Below, piece after piece: positions 1-8,454 of a DNA stretch of 64,000 nt. This DNA comes from Cystobacter fuscus DSM 2262 (lineage in GTDB: Bacteria; Myxococcota; Myxococcia; Myxococcales; Myxococcaceae). The stretch lies in contig NZ_ANAH02000004.1 in assembly GCF_000335475.2 (NCBI RefSeq), forward strand, positions 124,001-188,000, given 5' to 3'. Each line of letters begins with the position of its first letter. Position 1 is the first letter of the stretch. A program made the position numbers and the translations under genes. The notes beneath the pieces are model-generated. The model did no database searches, was not told the origin of the DNA, and was given only the letters and a program-made list of their open reading frames with translations.

Positions 1-468
1 AACACGTACTGGCGCGACGTGGGCACGCTCGAGGCCTACCACGAGGCCAGCATGGACCTGGTGTCGGCCAACCCCGAGTTCGACGTCTTCAACCCGGAGT
101 GGCCGCTGCGCACCGCGGTGGAGTTCAGCCCCCCGGCCAAGTTCGTCCACGAGGCGGGCGAGCGCATGGGGCGGGCGCTGGACTCCATGGTGGCCGGCGG
201 CTGCATCATCTCCGGCGGCACCGTGCGCCAGAGCATCCTGTCGCGCCGCGTCCGGGTGAACTCCTACTCGCTCGTGGAGCGCTCGGTGCTCTTCGACGAG
301 GTGGACATCGGCCGGCACGCCCAGGTGAAGAACGCCATCATCGACAAGGGCGTGCGCATGCCGCCCCACGCGAAGATTGGCCATGACCTGGCGGCGGACA
401 AGGCGCGCGGCTTCACGGTGACGGACAGCGGCATCGTCGTGGTGCCCAAGAACTACAAGTTCGAGTGA
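1..468 (+). CDS. glgC: Glucose-1-phosphate adenylyltransferase, C-terminal part
   Basis: The reading frame is open from base 1 and the 5' part lies outside the window. The enzyme makes ADP-glucose from glucose-1-phosphate and ATP, the committed step of bacterial glycogen synthesis in the cytoplasm. The visible part starts with [18 protein letters not shown], a signature of GlgC at the junction of the nucleotidyltransferase domain and the C-terminal left-handed beta-helix. The helix follows with its alternating short hydrophobic turns ([19 protein letters not shown]) and the chain ends NYKFE. About 155 residues are visible. The next gene is convergent, 10 bp away. No terminator is obvious in the gap. 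Confidence 0.9.
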   Translation, partial: NTYWRDVGTLEAYHEASMDLVSANPEFDVFNPEWPLRTAVEFSPPAKFVHEAGERMGRALDSMVAGGCIISGGTVRQSILSRRVRVNSYSLVERSVLFDEVDIGRHAQVKNAIIDKGVRMPPHAKIGHDLAADKARGFTVTDSGIVVVPKNYKFE

Positions 469-478
469 GCCCGCGCGC

Positions 479-1615
479 TCACGCGAACGTGTCCAGTTCC
501 TCGAGGAGGCGGTCCACGTCCGCCTCCGTGTTGTACAGGTGGGGCGAGACGCGCAGGCTGTCGCCGCGCACGCTCACGAACACCCGGCGCGCCGCGAGCT
601 TCGCCGTCACGTCCGGGGGATAGCCCCCGGGGTTGCGCAGGCCCATGAGGTGCCCGGCGCGCAGGCCCTCGGGCGCCACCTCCAGCCCCATCGAGCGCGC
701 CCCGGCCGCCAGCCGCGCCGTCAGCGCGCCCACCGTCTCCTGGATGTCCGCCACGCCCCAGGAGGACAACTGGCGCAGGGCCGCGAGCGCCATGGGCACG
801 AGCGCGAAGTTGCTGCGCTCGCCCACGTCGAAGCGGCGCGCCCCGGGCTGGAAGTCGTCCCGGTAGTCCACCAGCCGCGAGAAGTCCTCGCTGCCCGCGC
901 GCGTGAGCCAGTTGTGCTCCAGGGGCCTCCCCTCGCGCCAGCGCGGCGCCACGTAGAGGTAGCCCAGGCTGTAGGGCCCCATCATCCACTTGTAGCCCGC
1001 CGTCACGAGGAAGTCCGGCCGCACCCGCTCCACGCTCAGCGGCAGCGCGCCCAGCGACTGCGTCGCGTCCACCGCCAGCGCCGCGCCCACCTCGCGCGCC
1101 CGGGCGCCCACGCGCTCCAGGTCCACCAGGCTCCCATCCGTCCAGTGACAGTGCGGCAACGCCACCAGCGCCGCGCGCTCGTCCAGCTCGGCGAGCACCG
1201 CGCGCGTCCAGTCTCCGTCCGGAGGCCGGCGCACGGTGACCACCTGTCCCCCCGAGCGCTCGGCCAGCTCCCGCCAGGGGTACACGTTGGAGGGGAACTC
1301 CTCGGCGAGCACCAAGAGGCGCTGGCCCACGCGCACCGGCACGTTGGACGCCGCCACCGCCATGCCGTAGCTCACCGAGGGCACCAGCGCCACGCCCTCC
1401 GCGTCCGCCTCCACCAGGCTCGCGAAGAGCCGGCGCAGTGCTTCCGACTCGGTGAAGAAGTCCTCGGGCCGCACCTGCCAGGGCCTCGCCTTGCGCGTTA
1501 CCGCCTCGCGCCCCGCCTCCGTCACGGCGTGGGACTGGGGCGACATGTACGCGCAGTTGAGCCAGGTGAGGCCCTCGGGCAGGTCGAACAGGTGGCGTTG
1601 GCAGGGCAGGCGCAT
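479..1615 (-). CDS. PLP-dependent class V aminotransferase family protein
   Basis: A 378-residue fold-type I PLP enzyme of the class V aminotransferase/cysteine desulfurase superfamily. The Schiff-base lysine is in TAGYKWMMGP (about K209) and the cofactor-binding aspartate in AVDATQSLG (about D183). The family includes selenocysteine lyase-like and isopenicillin N epimerase-like enzymes, and the substrate cannot be read from sequence. The usual CSD cysteine of a desulfurase is not evident near the C-terminus, so an aminotransferase or lyase role fits better. It stands alone, convergent with glgC, with the short gene at 1671 upstream in the same direction. Several in-frame ATGs exist; the chosen start gives MRLPCQRHLFDLPEG, the normal N-terminus of this group. 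Confidence 0.85.
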   Translation of the reverse strand: MRLPCQRHLFDLPEGLTWLNCAYMSPQSHAVTEAGREAVTRKARPWQVRPEDFFTESEALRRLFASLVEADAEGVALVPSVSYGMAVAASNVPVRVGQRLLVLAEEFPSNVYPWRELAERSGGQVVTVRRPPDGDWTRAVLAELDERAALVALPHCHWTDGSLVDLERVGARAREVGAALAVDATQSLGALPLSVERVRPDFLVTAGYKWMMGPYSLGYLYVAPRWREGRPLEHNWLTRAGSEDFSRLVDYRDDFQPGARRFDVGERSNFALVPMALAALRQLSSWGVADIQETVGALTARLAAGARSMGLEVAPEGLRAGHLMGLRNPGGYPPDVTAKLAARRVFVSVRGDSLRVSPHLYNTEADVDRLLEELDTFA

Positions 1616-1670
1616 GGGCCCGGAGCATACCGCTCGCGACGCCCCGCGCCCGCCCTCTGTCGACTTGTGT

Positions 1671-2075
1671 CTACTTGCGCAACCGATTGAACAGCCAGCC
1701 GCCGCCCGCCAGGCTCAGCACCGTGCCCAGGGCACGCAGGGGCTGGGTGCGCAGGCGCGACTCCAGCACGTCCACCCGGTCCGCCAGCAGCAGCAGCGCC
1801 ACGTGCCGGAAGTGGTGCTCGGGGATGTCATAGGCCACGCTCCGCAGAATCCCGCTCAGCCCCTTGGGGGGAATGGCGGTGCTGAAGACGGGCGTCAGCT
1901 CCTCGAGCGACGCGCGCTTGAGCACGGGCACCTCGGGAGGTGGCTGGCGCTCGGGCTCCTCCCAGTGCGCCCCCCCGCGCACCCGGGGCTCGAGCAGCAT
2001 GGGGACTCCGGGCCGGTTCCTCGGATCCTCGTCCGCGCCCCAGCCCCTGATTTCCGTGTGTTCTCGCTGTGCCAT
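1671..2075 (-). CDS. Conserved hypothetical protein, 134 aa
   Basis: A small protein with a polar, proline-rich N-terminal half and a helical C-terminal half that ends in a short hydrophobic stretch (LGTVLSLAGGGWLFNRL), possibly a membrane-contacting helix. I do not recognise a family. The start is fixed by a strong GAGGAGG ribosome site about 7 bases before ATG 2075. The gene lies 11 bp downstream of the alcohol dehydrogenase, so it is almost certainly the last gene of that operon. Confidence 0.7.
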   Translation of the reverse strand: MAQREHTEIRGWGADEDPRNRPGVPMLLEPRVRGGAHWEEPERQPPPEVPVLKRASLEELTPVFSTAIPPKGLSGILRSVAYDIPEHHFRHVALLLLADRVDVLESRLRTQPLRALGTVLSLAGGGWLFNRLRK

Positions 2076-2086
2076 GTCCGGCCTCC

Positions 2087-3238
2087 TCACGCGTGTCCGT
2101 GCGGCAACAGCACGCACTTGATGCACCCGTCCTTCTTGCCCGAGAAGATGTCGTACGCCTTGGACACCTCGGCGAGCGGGAAGCGGTGGGTGATGATGCC
2201 CTTGGCGTCGATGCGCCCCGCGCGGATGTGCTCCAGCAGGTGGCCCATGTAGCGCTTGGTGTTGCACTGGTTCATGCGCATCGTCAGGCCCTTGTTCATC
2301 GCCGTGCCGATGGGGATGAGGTTGAAGGGGGGCCCGTACACGCCGATGATGGAGATGGTGCCGCCCTTGCGCACGGCGTTGATGGACCAGTTGATGGCCG
2401 TGGGCGAGCCCGCCTGGAGCTTGAGCTTCACGCCCAGGAGGTTGTTCATCAGCTCGCCCTCGGCCTCCATGCCCACCGCGTCGATGCACACGTCCGGCCC
2501 GCGCCCGTCCGTCATCTCCTTCAAGGTGGTGATGATGTCCTCCTCCTCCTTGAAGTTGAGCGTCTCCACCTGGCTGTACTTCCTGGCGAACTCCAGACGG
2601 TACGGCACGTGGTCCACGGCGATGACGCGCCCGGCGCCCATGAGCCACGCGGACTTCTGGGCGAAGATGCCCACGGGGCCGCAGCCGAACACCACCACGG
2701 TGTCCCCCGGCTGGATGTTGCCCATCTCCGCGCCCTGGTAGCCCGTGGGCAGGATGTCGCTCAGGAAGAGCACGTCCTCCTCTTCCATGTCGTCCGGAAT
2801 CTTCATCGGCCCCACGTCCGCGAAGGGCACGCGCACGTACTGCGCCTGGCCCCCCTCGAAGCCGCCCGTGGTGTGCGAATAGCCATACACGCCCGAGGCC
2901 AGGTCGCTGTTGGGGTTGCTGCTCTCGCAGTTGGCGAACAGGCCGCGCTTGCAATAGAAGCAGCTGCCGCACGAGATGTTGAAGGGCACCACCACCCGGT
3001 CCCCGGGCTTGAGGTTGCGCACCGAGCGGCCCACCTCCTCCACCACGCCGGCGAACTCGTGGCCGAACGTGCACCCCACGCGCGTGTCCGTGACGAGCCC
3101 GTGCAGCAGGTGCAGGTCCGAGCCACAGATGGCCGTGCGCGTCACCCGCACGATGGCGTCATTGGGGTGGAGGATGACCGGATCCGGCTTCTTGCCCACC
3201 GACACGCGGTAGGGCCCTTCGTAGATCATCGCTTGCAT
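2087..3238 (-). CDS. Zinc-dependent alcohol dehydrogenase (formaldehyde-dehydrogenase-like branch)
   Basis: A 383-residue medium-chain dehydrogenase. Catalytic zinc ligands are visible in TAICGSDLH (C38) and FGHEFAG (H60, E61). The four-cysteine structural zinc lobe is at residues 90-104 (CGSCFYCKRGLFANC), and the Rossmann NAD(P) motif is VFGCGPVGIFA. The length, the long loop with NPNSD and the GFEGGQAQYVRVP block match the glutathione-independent formaldehyde dehydrogenase/FdhA-like branch. That branch oxidises alcohols or aldehydes with NAD. The gene is 63 bp downstream of the TPP enzyme and 11 bp upstream of a small gene, a likely three-gene operon in which the TPP enzyme could produce or consume an aldehyde or keto acid (inference). 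Confidence 0.88.
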   Translation of the reverse strand: MQAMIYEGPYRVSVGKKPDPVILHPNDAIVRVTRTAICGSDLHLLHGLVTDTRVGCTFGHEFAGVVEEVGRSVRNLKPGDRVVVPFNISCGSCFYCKRGLFANCESSNPNSDLASGVYGYSHTTGGFEGGQAQYVRVPFADVGPMKIPDDMEEEDVLFLSDILPTGYQGAEMGNIQPGDTVVVFGCGPVGIFAQKSAWLMGAGRVIAVDHVPYRLEFARKYSQVETLNFKEEEDIITTLKEMTDGRGPDVCIDAVGMEAEGELMNNLLGVKLKLQAGSPTAINWSINAVRKGGTISIIGVYGPPFNLIPIGTAMNKGLTMRMNQCNTKRYMGHLLEHIRAGRIDAKGIITHRFPLAEVSKAYDIFSGKKDGCIKCVLLPHGHA

Positions 3239-3301
3239 GCACCACTCCTGTTCTGCGGCCTCGCGAGCCGCGGGTGATGGGTGTGTGAGGTGAGACGCGT
3301 G

Positions 3302-5086
3302 TCAGCTCTTGTGCGGCTTGAGCTTCTCCACCATGGCCTTGATGGACTGGTTGATGATGCCCGCCGCCTTCGGGTCACCCTTGAGGATGGCCTCGGAGAA
3401 GTGTTTGGCCTGCTCCACGGAGATGTGCGGCGGCAGCGGCGGCACGTCCGGATCCACGTACGCCTCCAGCACCACCGGCCGGTCCGACTCCAGCGCCCGC
3501 TCCCACGCCCCGGCGATCTGCTCCGGCTTGTCCACGCGGATGCCGCGCAGGCCGATCGAGTCCGCGTAGCGCGCGTAGGGGAAGTCCGGTATCTCCTGCG
3601 ACGCCTTGTACTCGGGGTCGCCGTTCATCACCCGCTGCTCCCACGTCACCATGTTCAGATCACGGTTGTTGAGCACCAGGACGATGAAGCGCGGATCCTT
3701 CCACTCGCGCCAGTACTTGGCCACGGTGATGAGCTCGCTGTTGCCATTCATCTGCATGGCCCCGTCGCCCACCATCGCGATGACGGGCCGATCCGGGTAG
3801 GCGAACTTGGCTCCAATCGCATACGGCACCCCGCAGCCCATGGTGGCCAGGTTGCCCGACAGGGACGCCATCATCCCCCCGCGGATCTTCAAGTCCCGCG
3901 CGAACCAGTTCGCCGTCGAGCCCGAGTCCGCCGCCAGGATCACCCGGTCCGGCAGCTTCGGCGACAGCTCGGAGAACACGCGCTGAGGGTTGATGGGGTT
4001 GGCGTCCACCATCGCCTGGCCCTCCAACACCTTCCACCACTTGCGCACGCTCTTCTCCACCCCCTCGCGCCAGCTCCGGTCCTCCTTGCGCTTGAGCAGC
4101 GGAACGAGCGCGCGCAGCGTCTCCTTCGAATCGCCCGTGAGCGGCACCTCCACCGGGTAGCGGATGGCCAGCATGCGCCCGTCCAGATCGATCTGCACCG
4201 CACGCGCATGGCCCTCGGGCGGCAGGAACTCCGAGTACGGGAAGCTCGTGCCCACCATGAGCAGCGTGTCGCAGCCCATCATCATGTCCCAGCTCGGCCT
4301 GGTGCCCAGCAGGCCGATGGCGCCCGTCACGAAGGGCAGGTCATCCGGCAGCACCGCCTTGCCCAGCAGCGCCTTGGCCACGCCCGCGCCCAAGAGGTCC
4401 GCCACCTCGAGGATCTCCGGCACCGCGCGCATCGCGCCCGCGCCCACGAGCATCGCCACCTTGCCGCCCGCGTTGAGCACCTCCGCCGCGCGCCGCAAGT
4501 CCCGCTCCTGGGGCACCACGCGCGGCGCGCTGTAGCCCACGCTCGAGTGCACCGTGCCGTGCTTCATCGGCGGCGACTCGTAGGGCTGCTCCTGGATGTC
4601 GTTGGGCAGGATGATGCACGTCACCGTGCGCTCGGCCTGGGCGATGCGCATCGCCCGATCCACCGCGTGGCGGATGGCCGAGGGGTGCGTCACCATCGTG
4701 GTGTACTCGGACGCCACGTCCTTGAAGAGCGACGACAGGTCCACCTCCTGCTGGTAGTGGCCGCCGAGCGCCGTGCTCGCCTGCTGCCCCACGATGGCCA
4801 CCACCGGCTGGTGGTCGAGCTTCGCGTCGTACAGGCCATTGAGCAGGTGGATGGCCCCCGGCCCCGACGTCGCCATGCACACGCCCACCTCGCCGGTGAA
4901 CTTCGCGTGCGCGCACGCCATGAAGGCCGACATCTCCTCGTGGCGCGATTGGATGAACTGGAACTCGGAGTTGCGCCGCAGCGCGCCCATGACGCCGTTG
5001 ATGCCGTCACCCGGATAGCCGTAGATGCGGCGCACGCCCCATTGGCTCAACCGGTAGAGCAGATAATCGCTGACAGTGCCGCTCAT
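3302..5086 (-). CDS. Thiamine-pyrophosphate-requiring enzyme (pyruvate oxidase/YdaP-like)
   Basis: A 594-residue member of the acetolactate synthase/pyruvate oxidase superfamily. The N-terminal PYR domain has the catalytic glutamate in SRHEEMSAFMA (E50), and a central Rossmann-like domain follows. The C-terminal PP domain has the TPP/Mg motif beginning VGDGAMQMNGNSEL and ending in VLNN. Overall it resembles YdaP/PoxB-type proteins rather than IlvB, since no ilvN-type regulatory subunit is nearby. Likely reaction: decarboxylation of pyruvate or another 2-keto acid with FAD and TPP. A longer open frame extends upstream, but ATG 5086 is preceded by an AGGGGAGA ribosome site and begins the typical MSGTVSDYLLYRLSQWGV. 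First gene of the three-gene operon. Confidence 0.87.
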   Translation of the reverse strand: MSGTVSDYLLYRLSQWGVRRIYGYPGDGINGVMGALRRNSEFQFIQSRHEEMSAFMACAHAKFTGEVGVCMATSGPGAIHLLNGLYDAKLDHQPVVAIVGQQASTALGGHYQQEVDLSSLFKDVASEYTTMVTHPSAIRHAVDRAMRIAQAERTVTCIILPNDIQEQPYESPPMKHGTVHSSVGYSAPRVVPQERDLRRAAEVLNAGGKVAMLVGAGAMRAVPEILEVADLLGAGVAKALLGKAVLPDDLPFVTGAIGLLGTRPSWDMMMGCDTLLMVGTSFPYSEFLPPEGHARAVQIDLDGRMLAIRYPVEVPLTGDSKETLRALVPLLKRKEDRSWREGVEKSVRKWWKVLEGQAMVDANPINPQRVFSELSPKLPDRVILAADSGSTANWFARDLKIRGGMMASLSGNLATMGCGVPYAIGAKFAYPDRPVIAMVGDGAMQMNGNSELITVAKYWREWKDPRFIVLVLNNRDLNMVTWEQRVMNGDPEYKASQEIPDFPYARYADSIGLRGIRVDKPEQIAGAWERALESDRPVVLEAYVDPDVPPLPPHISVEQAKHFSEAILKGDPKAAGIINQSIKAMVEKLKPHKS

Positions 5087-5330
5087 GGCTCGTCTCCCCT
5101 GAACGGGCCGTGTGGAGGTACACCTCCCCCAGTCTCGGCCCCCGCCGTGGCGCAAACCTACGCACGCCACCGGACACGGGAGCAGGCCACTCCCCCCACC
5201 TCGCAGCCCGTCTCGTCCTAGCCCTGGGCACCCGGGGGCCCGCCTGTCCGCTCGCCCGTCCGTCACCCCGTCGACGGTGGCGCCAGGACGGAAGCATGCA
5301 CGGGGGCCCCAACCCTCTAGACTCGACGCC

Positions 5331-6257
5331 GTGTTGCCCTATTTTCCTTTCGAACAAGACGTCTTCGCGATGCGGCTCGGTGTGCGCGCGCTCCGCCCGG
5401 GCGAGCCGCTCATCGAGGTGGAGGAGTCGCACTACGCCGAGGAGCTCGCGCTCAAGCAGTCCCTGCTCGCCGAGTCCCAGCACGTGCGCTTCGCCGCCCT
5501 GCCCCGCACCCTCGCGGCGCAGTGGGAGGCCGTCACCGAGCTGCTGCCACTCATGGCCCACCAGCACCCCCGGCACTTCACCCTGGAGCGCACGGGGGAC
5601 GCCTGGCACTGGCACAACCACCTGCTCGGCACCCGCACGCGCTTCATCCCGGGCGAAGCGGACAGCCTCCCCCACGCCCCGCTCGACTGGCTCGGCCGCC
5701 AGGTGCAGGAGGATCTCCTCCTCATGGACGGCACGCACGAGGGCCTGCCCCTCATCGCCGGACAGCTCTGCTTCCCCGCCGGCTGGTGCCTCGAGGACAA
5801 GCTGAGCCACCCGGTGCTCGACATCCACGCGACCGTGCCGGGCTTCGGCGAGCAGCTCGGCGGCGCCACCGTGCGCCTCATGCGCGGACTCAAGTCCGGC
5901 CGCCCCGTCACCCGCGTCAACTGGGGCATCAGCGTCACCCCACAGCTCGACCTCGCCCCCTGGACGCAGCCCGAGTGGCGCCACCTGCGCCAGGAAGTCA
6001 CCGCGCTCAACGCCGGAGAGAAGTGCTACCTGCGGCTGGAGCGGCAGACGCTCTCGGTGCTGCCCGCCTCGGGCACCATCCTCTTCACCATCCACACCTA
6101 CCGCGCCCCGGTGGCCACCGAGGTGGAGGACCCCGAGCGGCGCCGGCTGCTCGCGGGCGTGCTGCGCACCCTCCCCCCCGAGACGCGTGACTACAAGGGC
6201 CTCACGGCCTTCCTCCCCCAACTCATCGCCTGGCTGGAGCCGGGCGCCCGCTCCTGA
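5331..6257 (+). CDS. DUF3445 family protein (heme-dependent oxidative N-demethylase-like)
   Basis: A 308-residue protein starting at GTG 5331 (LPYFPFEQDVFAM). The N-terminal PYFPF and the block DLLLMDGTHEGLPLIAGQL followed by FPAGWCLEDKL are typical of the DUF3445 family. Characterised relatives are described as heme-dependent oxidative N-demethylase subunits. The later VNWGISVTP and RLERQTLSVLP blocks also fit. There is no signal peptide and the gene is a single transcription unit, divergent from the TPP operon across a 244-bp region with no other gene. The open frame continues upstream to 5112, but that part is low-complexity proline/serine coding and does not look like this family. Confidence 0.8.
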   Translation: MLPYFPFEQDVFAMRLGVRALRPGEPLIEVEESHYAEELALKQSLLAESQHVRFAALPRTLAAQWEAVTELLPLMAHQHPRHFTLERTGDAWHWHNHLLGTRTRFIPGEADSLPHAPLDWLGRQVQEDLLLMDGTHEGLPLIAGQLCFPAGWCLEDKLSHPVLDIHATVPGFGEQLGGATVRLMRGLKSGRPVTRVNWGISVTPQLDLAPWTQPEWRHLRQEVTALNAGEKCYLRLERQTLSVLPASGTILFTIHTYRAPVATEVEDPERRRLLAGVLRTLPPETRDYKGLTAFLPQLIAWLEPGARS

Positions 6258-6341
6258 GCGACCGCGCCGCTCTCCGCCGCCATGGGGGTTGCACGGCGGC
6301 GGATTTGTTCCAACTACTTCGGAAGCCGAGAGGTCTCCGCC

Positions 6342-6803
6342 ATGACCACGGTGACTCGACTGATGCGCGGCCACAAACCCACTGGGCCCATCTTGGCGGA
6401 GCGCAAGTTCAAGAGTTCTGGTGGCGCTCGTGCCTCCATCCGTGTCCGTGCACCGGCCAGGGATTCGCGGACAGGCAACTACAGGTGCAGCGTGGAGTGG
6501 GTGCACTCGGGGAAGAGGGAGCTGTTCGAACTCTGGGGAATCGACTCCATGCAGGCGCTGCAACTCGCTCTCCGCGCCGCCGGGGACCTGGTGAACGGGG
6601 ACGAAGAGGACCTGCGGTGGGTGGGGAGCGATGACGGCTACCTGGGATTTCCCAGGACGTACCCGGAGTTTCTTCCCAAGGCGCTCCTGCGTAAGCTGGA
6701 ACGCATGATCGACCGGGAGATCGCCGCCCACGCGCGCAAGAGCGCAGCAGAGCGTAAGCAGTCGCGGGCTCGAGCGGGACGGAGCAAGCCTGTCTCCGGC
6801 TGA
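6342..6803 (+). CDS. Hypothetical protein, copy 1 of a duplicated gene
   Basis: A 153-residue hydrophilic protein (MTTVTRLMRG start) with an acidic middle and a basic alanine/arginine-rich C-terminal tail (AAHARKSAAERKQSRARAG). I do not recognise the family. A near-identical paralogue lies at 33189-33680. The conserved DNA runs from about 6302 to 6832, so the duplication includes about 40 bp upstream and about 30 bp downstream of the gene. Downstream in this copy come a tmRNA-like 3' end, a protein fragment and a HEAT-repeat gene. In the other copy a lipoprotein toxin follows. The repeated association with toxin/immunity DNA suggests an accessory or immunity role, but that is inference. ATG 6342 was chosen over 6282 because the duplicated region keeps only this start. 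Confidence 0.65.
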   Translation: MTTVTRLMRGHKPTGPILAERKFKSSGGARASIRVRAPARDSRTGNYRCSVEWVHSGKRELFELWGIDSMQALQLALRAAGDLVNGDEEDLRWVGSDDGYLGFPRTYPEFLPKALLRKLERMIDREIAAHARKSAAERKQSRARAGRSKPVSG

Positions 6804-6823
6804 GGACATGGGTTTGAGACTGC

Positions 6824-6861
6824 TGAGCTTCTGAATGTGGAGGCGGCGGGATCGAAGCCGC
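6824..6861 (-). other. tmRNA-like 3' end (T-arm and acceptor strand) remnant 1
   Basis: Read on the minus strand, the segment resembles the last bases of a tmRNA (ssrA) or tRNA gene: a T-loop-like TTCGATCCCGC followed by CGCCTCCA and part of CCA, then TTCAGAAGC. One base is missing and one is changed compared with the 19471 copy. No 5' half of an RNA gene is nearby, so this is a remnant or an integration-site fragment, not a working gene. It starts exactly where the gene duplicated at 33189 loses its similarity. Confidence 0.45.
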
Positions 6862-6904
6862 TACGGGTGGATCCGCCCCCACTCGGGACCAGGGCACGCC
6901 ACCC

Positions 6905-7060
6905 GTTTTCCCCGACTACAAATCGTCTGACACCTTTCCCGGCGAGCTGGAGGCATTCGAAGCCATGCGCCGGGCGGACCCCAGAGCCATTCACGAGCTG
7001 TACAAGCTCGATGGAACCCTGGTCCGAAGATACGTTCCCCCCGGCGTGAACTCCCCTTGA
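6905..7060 (+). pseudogene. C-terminal protein fragment upstream of the HEAT-repeat gene
   Basis: An open frame without a credible start codon ends with TGA at 7058. Its last 40 residues (GELEAFEAMRRADPRAIHEL and on to VRRYVPPGVNSP) have normal codon choice and look like a real protein C-terminus. Its first residues (YKSSDTFP) come from half of the palindromic repeat found complete at 8377 and 22019. The HEAT-repeat gene begins 20 bp downstream. An intact ancestor may have been a toxin followed by its immunity gene, but nothing in the fragment identifies an activity. Confidence 0.45.
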
Positions 7061-7079
7061 AAGGAATCCGTGGCGGACC

Positions 7080-8057
7080 ATGGCACAGGAATTCGAAAAG
7101 GAGCAGTGGCGGTCAGAACTGGTCGACGCCTTCCGCTGGGAGGATGAGGAGAGGGCACGGCATTTGGTGGCGACGCTCGGCAAGGCACGGTCTCGCGAAG
7201 CCAGGGCCACACTGGAAGAGATGCTTGAGTCTCCCGATGGGAAGGTACGTCAGGCTGCGGTCTTCGCGCTGGGAGAACTGGGAGGCCCGACGAGCACCAG
7301 ACGCCTGGAACAGCAACTCGTTGTAGAAGAGGCTCGGGGCGACCACGACGGCTCGGCAGTGGTGCAAGTCATCACCCAGGCGCTCGGACAAATCAAGAGC
7401 GCCAGCGCAAGGGCAGCCCTCGTGCGAAAGCTGAATCGCATAGCTACGGGCGGGCCCGACCAGACCGATGTGAATGATCTGGCCTACGCACTCTGGCACA
7501 AGCGTCACCCGGACCTGATACCCGCCGTTCGCGGTGCCGTTCAACGAATTGCCTTACCAACCTCCAGGGCTCTGCATGCCCTTCTGCGTCTGCTGGAGAG
7601 TTCTCCCGAGGAGTTGAGCGCGTGGGTCGAGGACAGGTTGGTGCCCCTGGAGGACAAGACGGAGGTACTGACGGTTCTCGACGAAGAGGTGCCCACCGAG
7701 TTGGAAAGCCTGATTCCCTCGTTCATCTCAATGGCCCGGTCCATTATCGACGTGGCCGCGACGCAGGCCGGTGCGGAAAACGATTTCTGCGAGCGCCTGT
7801 TCACCCTGTTGCTCCTGCACCGGGAGCGCCTGTTTCCCGCGATTCCTCCCGAGGCACGTTCCGCGCTGCGTGACGTAGCGCGGAGAATGGTGGCAGCGCC
7901 GGAAGCCATCCGTAGCATAGGCGCCGCTGTCACTCTTGAGTACGTGGGACAGCGGGAAGACGCGAAACTTCTGGAGGCGTACCGTCTACAGAACGATGTG
8001 CTTGGCAAGGTGTTCGATGATGCCGCGTGCGCGTTGCGCAAGACGTCCACCGCGTAA
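7080..8057 (+). CDS. HEAT-repeat domain protein
   Basis: A 325-residue cytosolic alpha-solenoid. Several HEAT-like helical pairs are visible in the first half: EARATLEEMLESPDGKVRQA, AAVFALGELGG and VVQVITQALGQIKSASARAA. The second half is helical without clear repeats. HEAT proteins act as binding scaffolds, and in bacteria some serve as immunity proteins beside toxins. Here the gene follows a truncated protein end by 20 bp, which would fit the immunity position, but this is inference. A 542-bp piece (7096-7637) is duplicated at 25153-25694, where the gene is broken. A perfect 11-bp stem-loop follows the stop codon. Confidence 0.75.
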   Translation: MAQEFEKEQWRSELVDAFRWEDEERARHLVATLGKARSREARATLEEMLESPDGKVRQAAVFALGELGGPTSTRRLEQQLVVEEARGDHDGSAVVQVITQALGQIKSASARAALVRKLNRIATGGPDQTDVNDLAYALWHKRHPDLIPAVRGAVQRIALPTSRALHALLRLLESSPEELSAWVEDRLVPLEDKTEVLTVLDEEVPTELESLIPSFISMARSIIDVAATQAGAENDFCERLFTLLLLHRERLFPAIPPEARSALRDVARRMVAAPEAIRSIGAAVTLEYVGQREDAKLLEAYRLQNDVLGKVFDDAACALRKTSTA

Positions 8058-8060
8058 CCG

Positions 8061-8086
8061 GGGCAAGCCCACACCTGGGCTTGCCC
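8061..8086 (+). terminator. Stem-loop after the HEAT-repeat gene
   Basis: An exact inverted repeat, GGGCAAGCCCA, 4-nt loop, TGGGCTTGCCC, begins 4 bp after the stop codon at 8055-8057. It lacks a long T tract, as is common in high-GC genomes. It probably marks the 3' end of the transcript. The next dispersed repeat begins at once after it. Confidence 0.6.
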
Positions 8087-8325
8087 ACGGCATGTGCGCG
8101 CCTGGCCCCAGCGCGAGCGCCACCCCAGGCCGCGTGGTGTTGAGGCTCAAGACAGCCAACAGGCCCCTGCCACGCACCTGATAGGAGCGCGGCCTGGGCA
8201 GGCGCGTACCCCAAGGGCGCTGCGCGGCCTGTCCACCGGCCGGGCGCATCGCTCGGGCGGCCCCGTCAGCGGCCCTCCTCGGCCCCTCTCTTCCCCTCAA
8301 CAGCACCCCCATCCCTCTTATGCGC
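8087..8325 (-). repeat. Dispersed GC-rich repeat, copy 1
   Basis: A complete-looking member of the family described in the findings. On the + strand one end reads TGTGCGCGCCTGGCCCCAG and the other ends CCATCCCTCTTATGCGCC. Between them are the blocks CACCCCAGGCCGCGTGGTG and AGCGGCCCTCCTCGGCCCCT, shared with copies at 8455, 11968, 24009, 36198, 38955 and 39836. It has no convincing gene. The strand given is arbitrary. The end at 8325 abuts a tmRNA-like remnant. Confidence 0.65.
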
Positions 8326-8333
8326 CAACCAGG

Positions 8334-8360
8334 ATGGAGGCGGCGGGAACCGAAGCTGCG
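8334..8360 (-). other. tmRNA-like 3' end remnant 2
   Basis: On the minus strand the bases read TTCGGTTCCCGCCGCCTCCA, a degenerate T-loop and acceptor strand like those at 6824 and 19471. It lacks the TTCAGAAGC flank seen in the other two. The dispersed repeat ends just before it and the 56-bp palindrome starts 17 bp after it. Confidence 0.4.
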
Positions 8361-8376
8361 CCGGGTGGTGCCGTAG

Positions 8377-8432
8377 AAGGTGTCAAAGGACTCGTTCCAA
8401 CAACTCCCGCCCTACGAGTTGTCTGACACCTT
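8377..8432. repeat. 56-bp palindromic element, copy 1
   Basis: The left arm AAGGTGTCAAAGGACTCGT and the right arm ACGAGTTGTCTGACACCTT form a 19-nt inverted repeat with three mismatches around an 18-nt loop. A second copy at 22019-22074 is almost identical, and a half copy lies near 6920. It looks like a REP/MITE-type palindrome. The GGTGTC ends recur at the 3' end of the Y1 transposase gene at 24165. Confidence 0.65.
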
Positions 8433-8454
8433 TCCGGGGGCTTGAGCGAGGGCG

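Noticed and set aside
453-1690. Long open frames overlapping the class V aminotransferase on both strands
   Set aside because: They are GC-driven shadow frames rich in Arg, Ala, Pro and Gly with no family signal; the aminotransferase frame has motifs and a good start.
3281-5221. A 646-codon open frame on the + strand over the TPP enzyme
   Set aside because: Histidine/arginine-rich shadow of a clearly conserved gene on the other strand.
6824-6861. Functional tmRNA or tRNA gene
   Set aside because: Only the 3' T-arm/acceptor part exists; no 5' acceptor strand, no tag-peptide reading frame and no cloverleaf.
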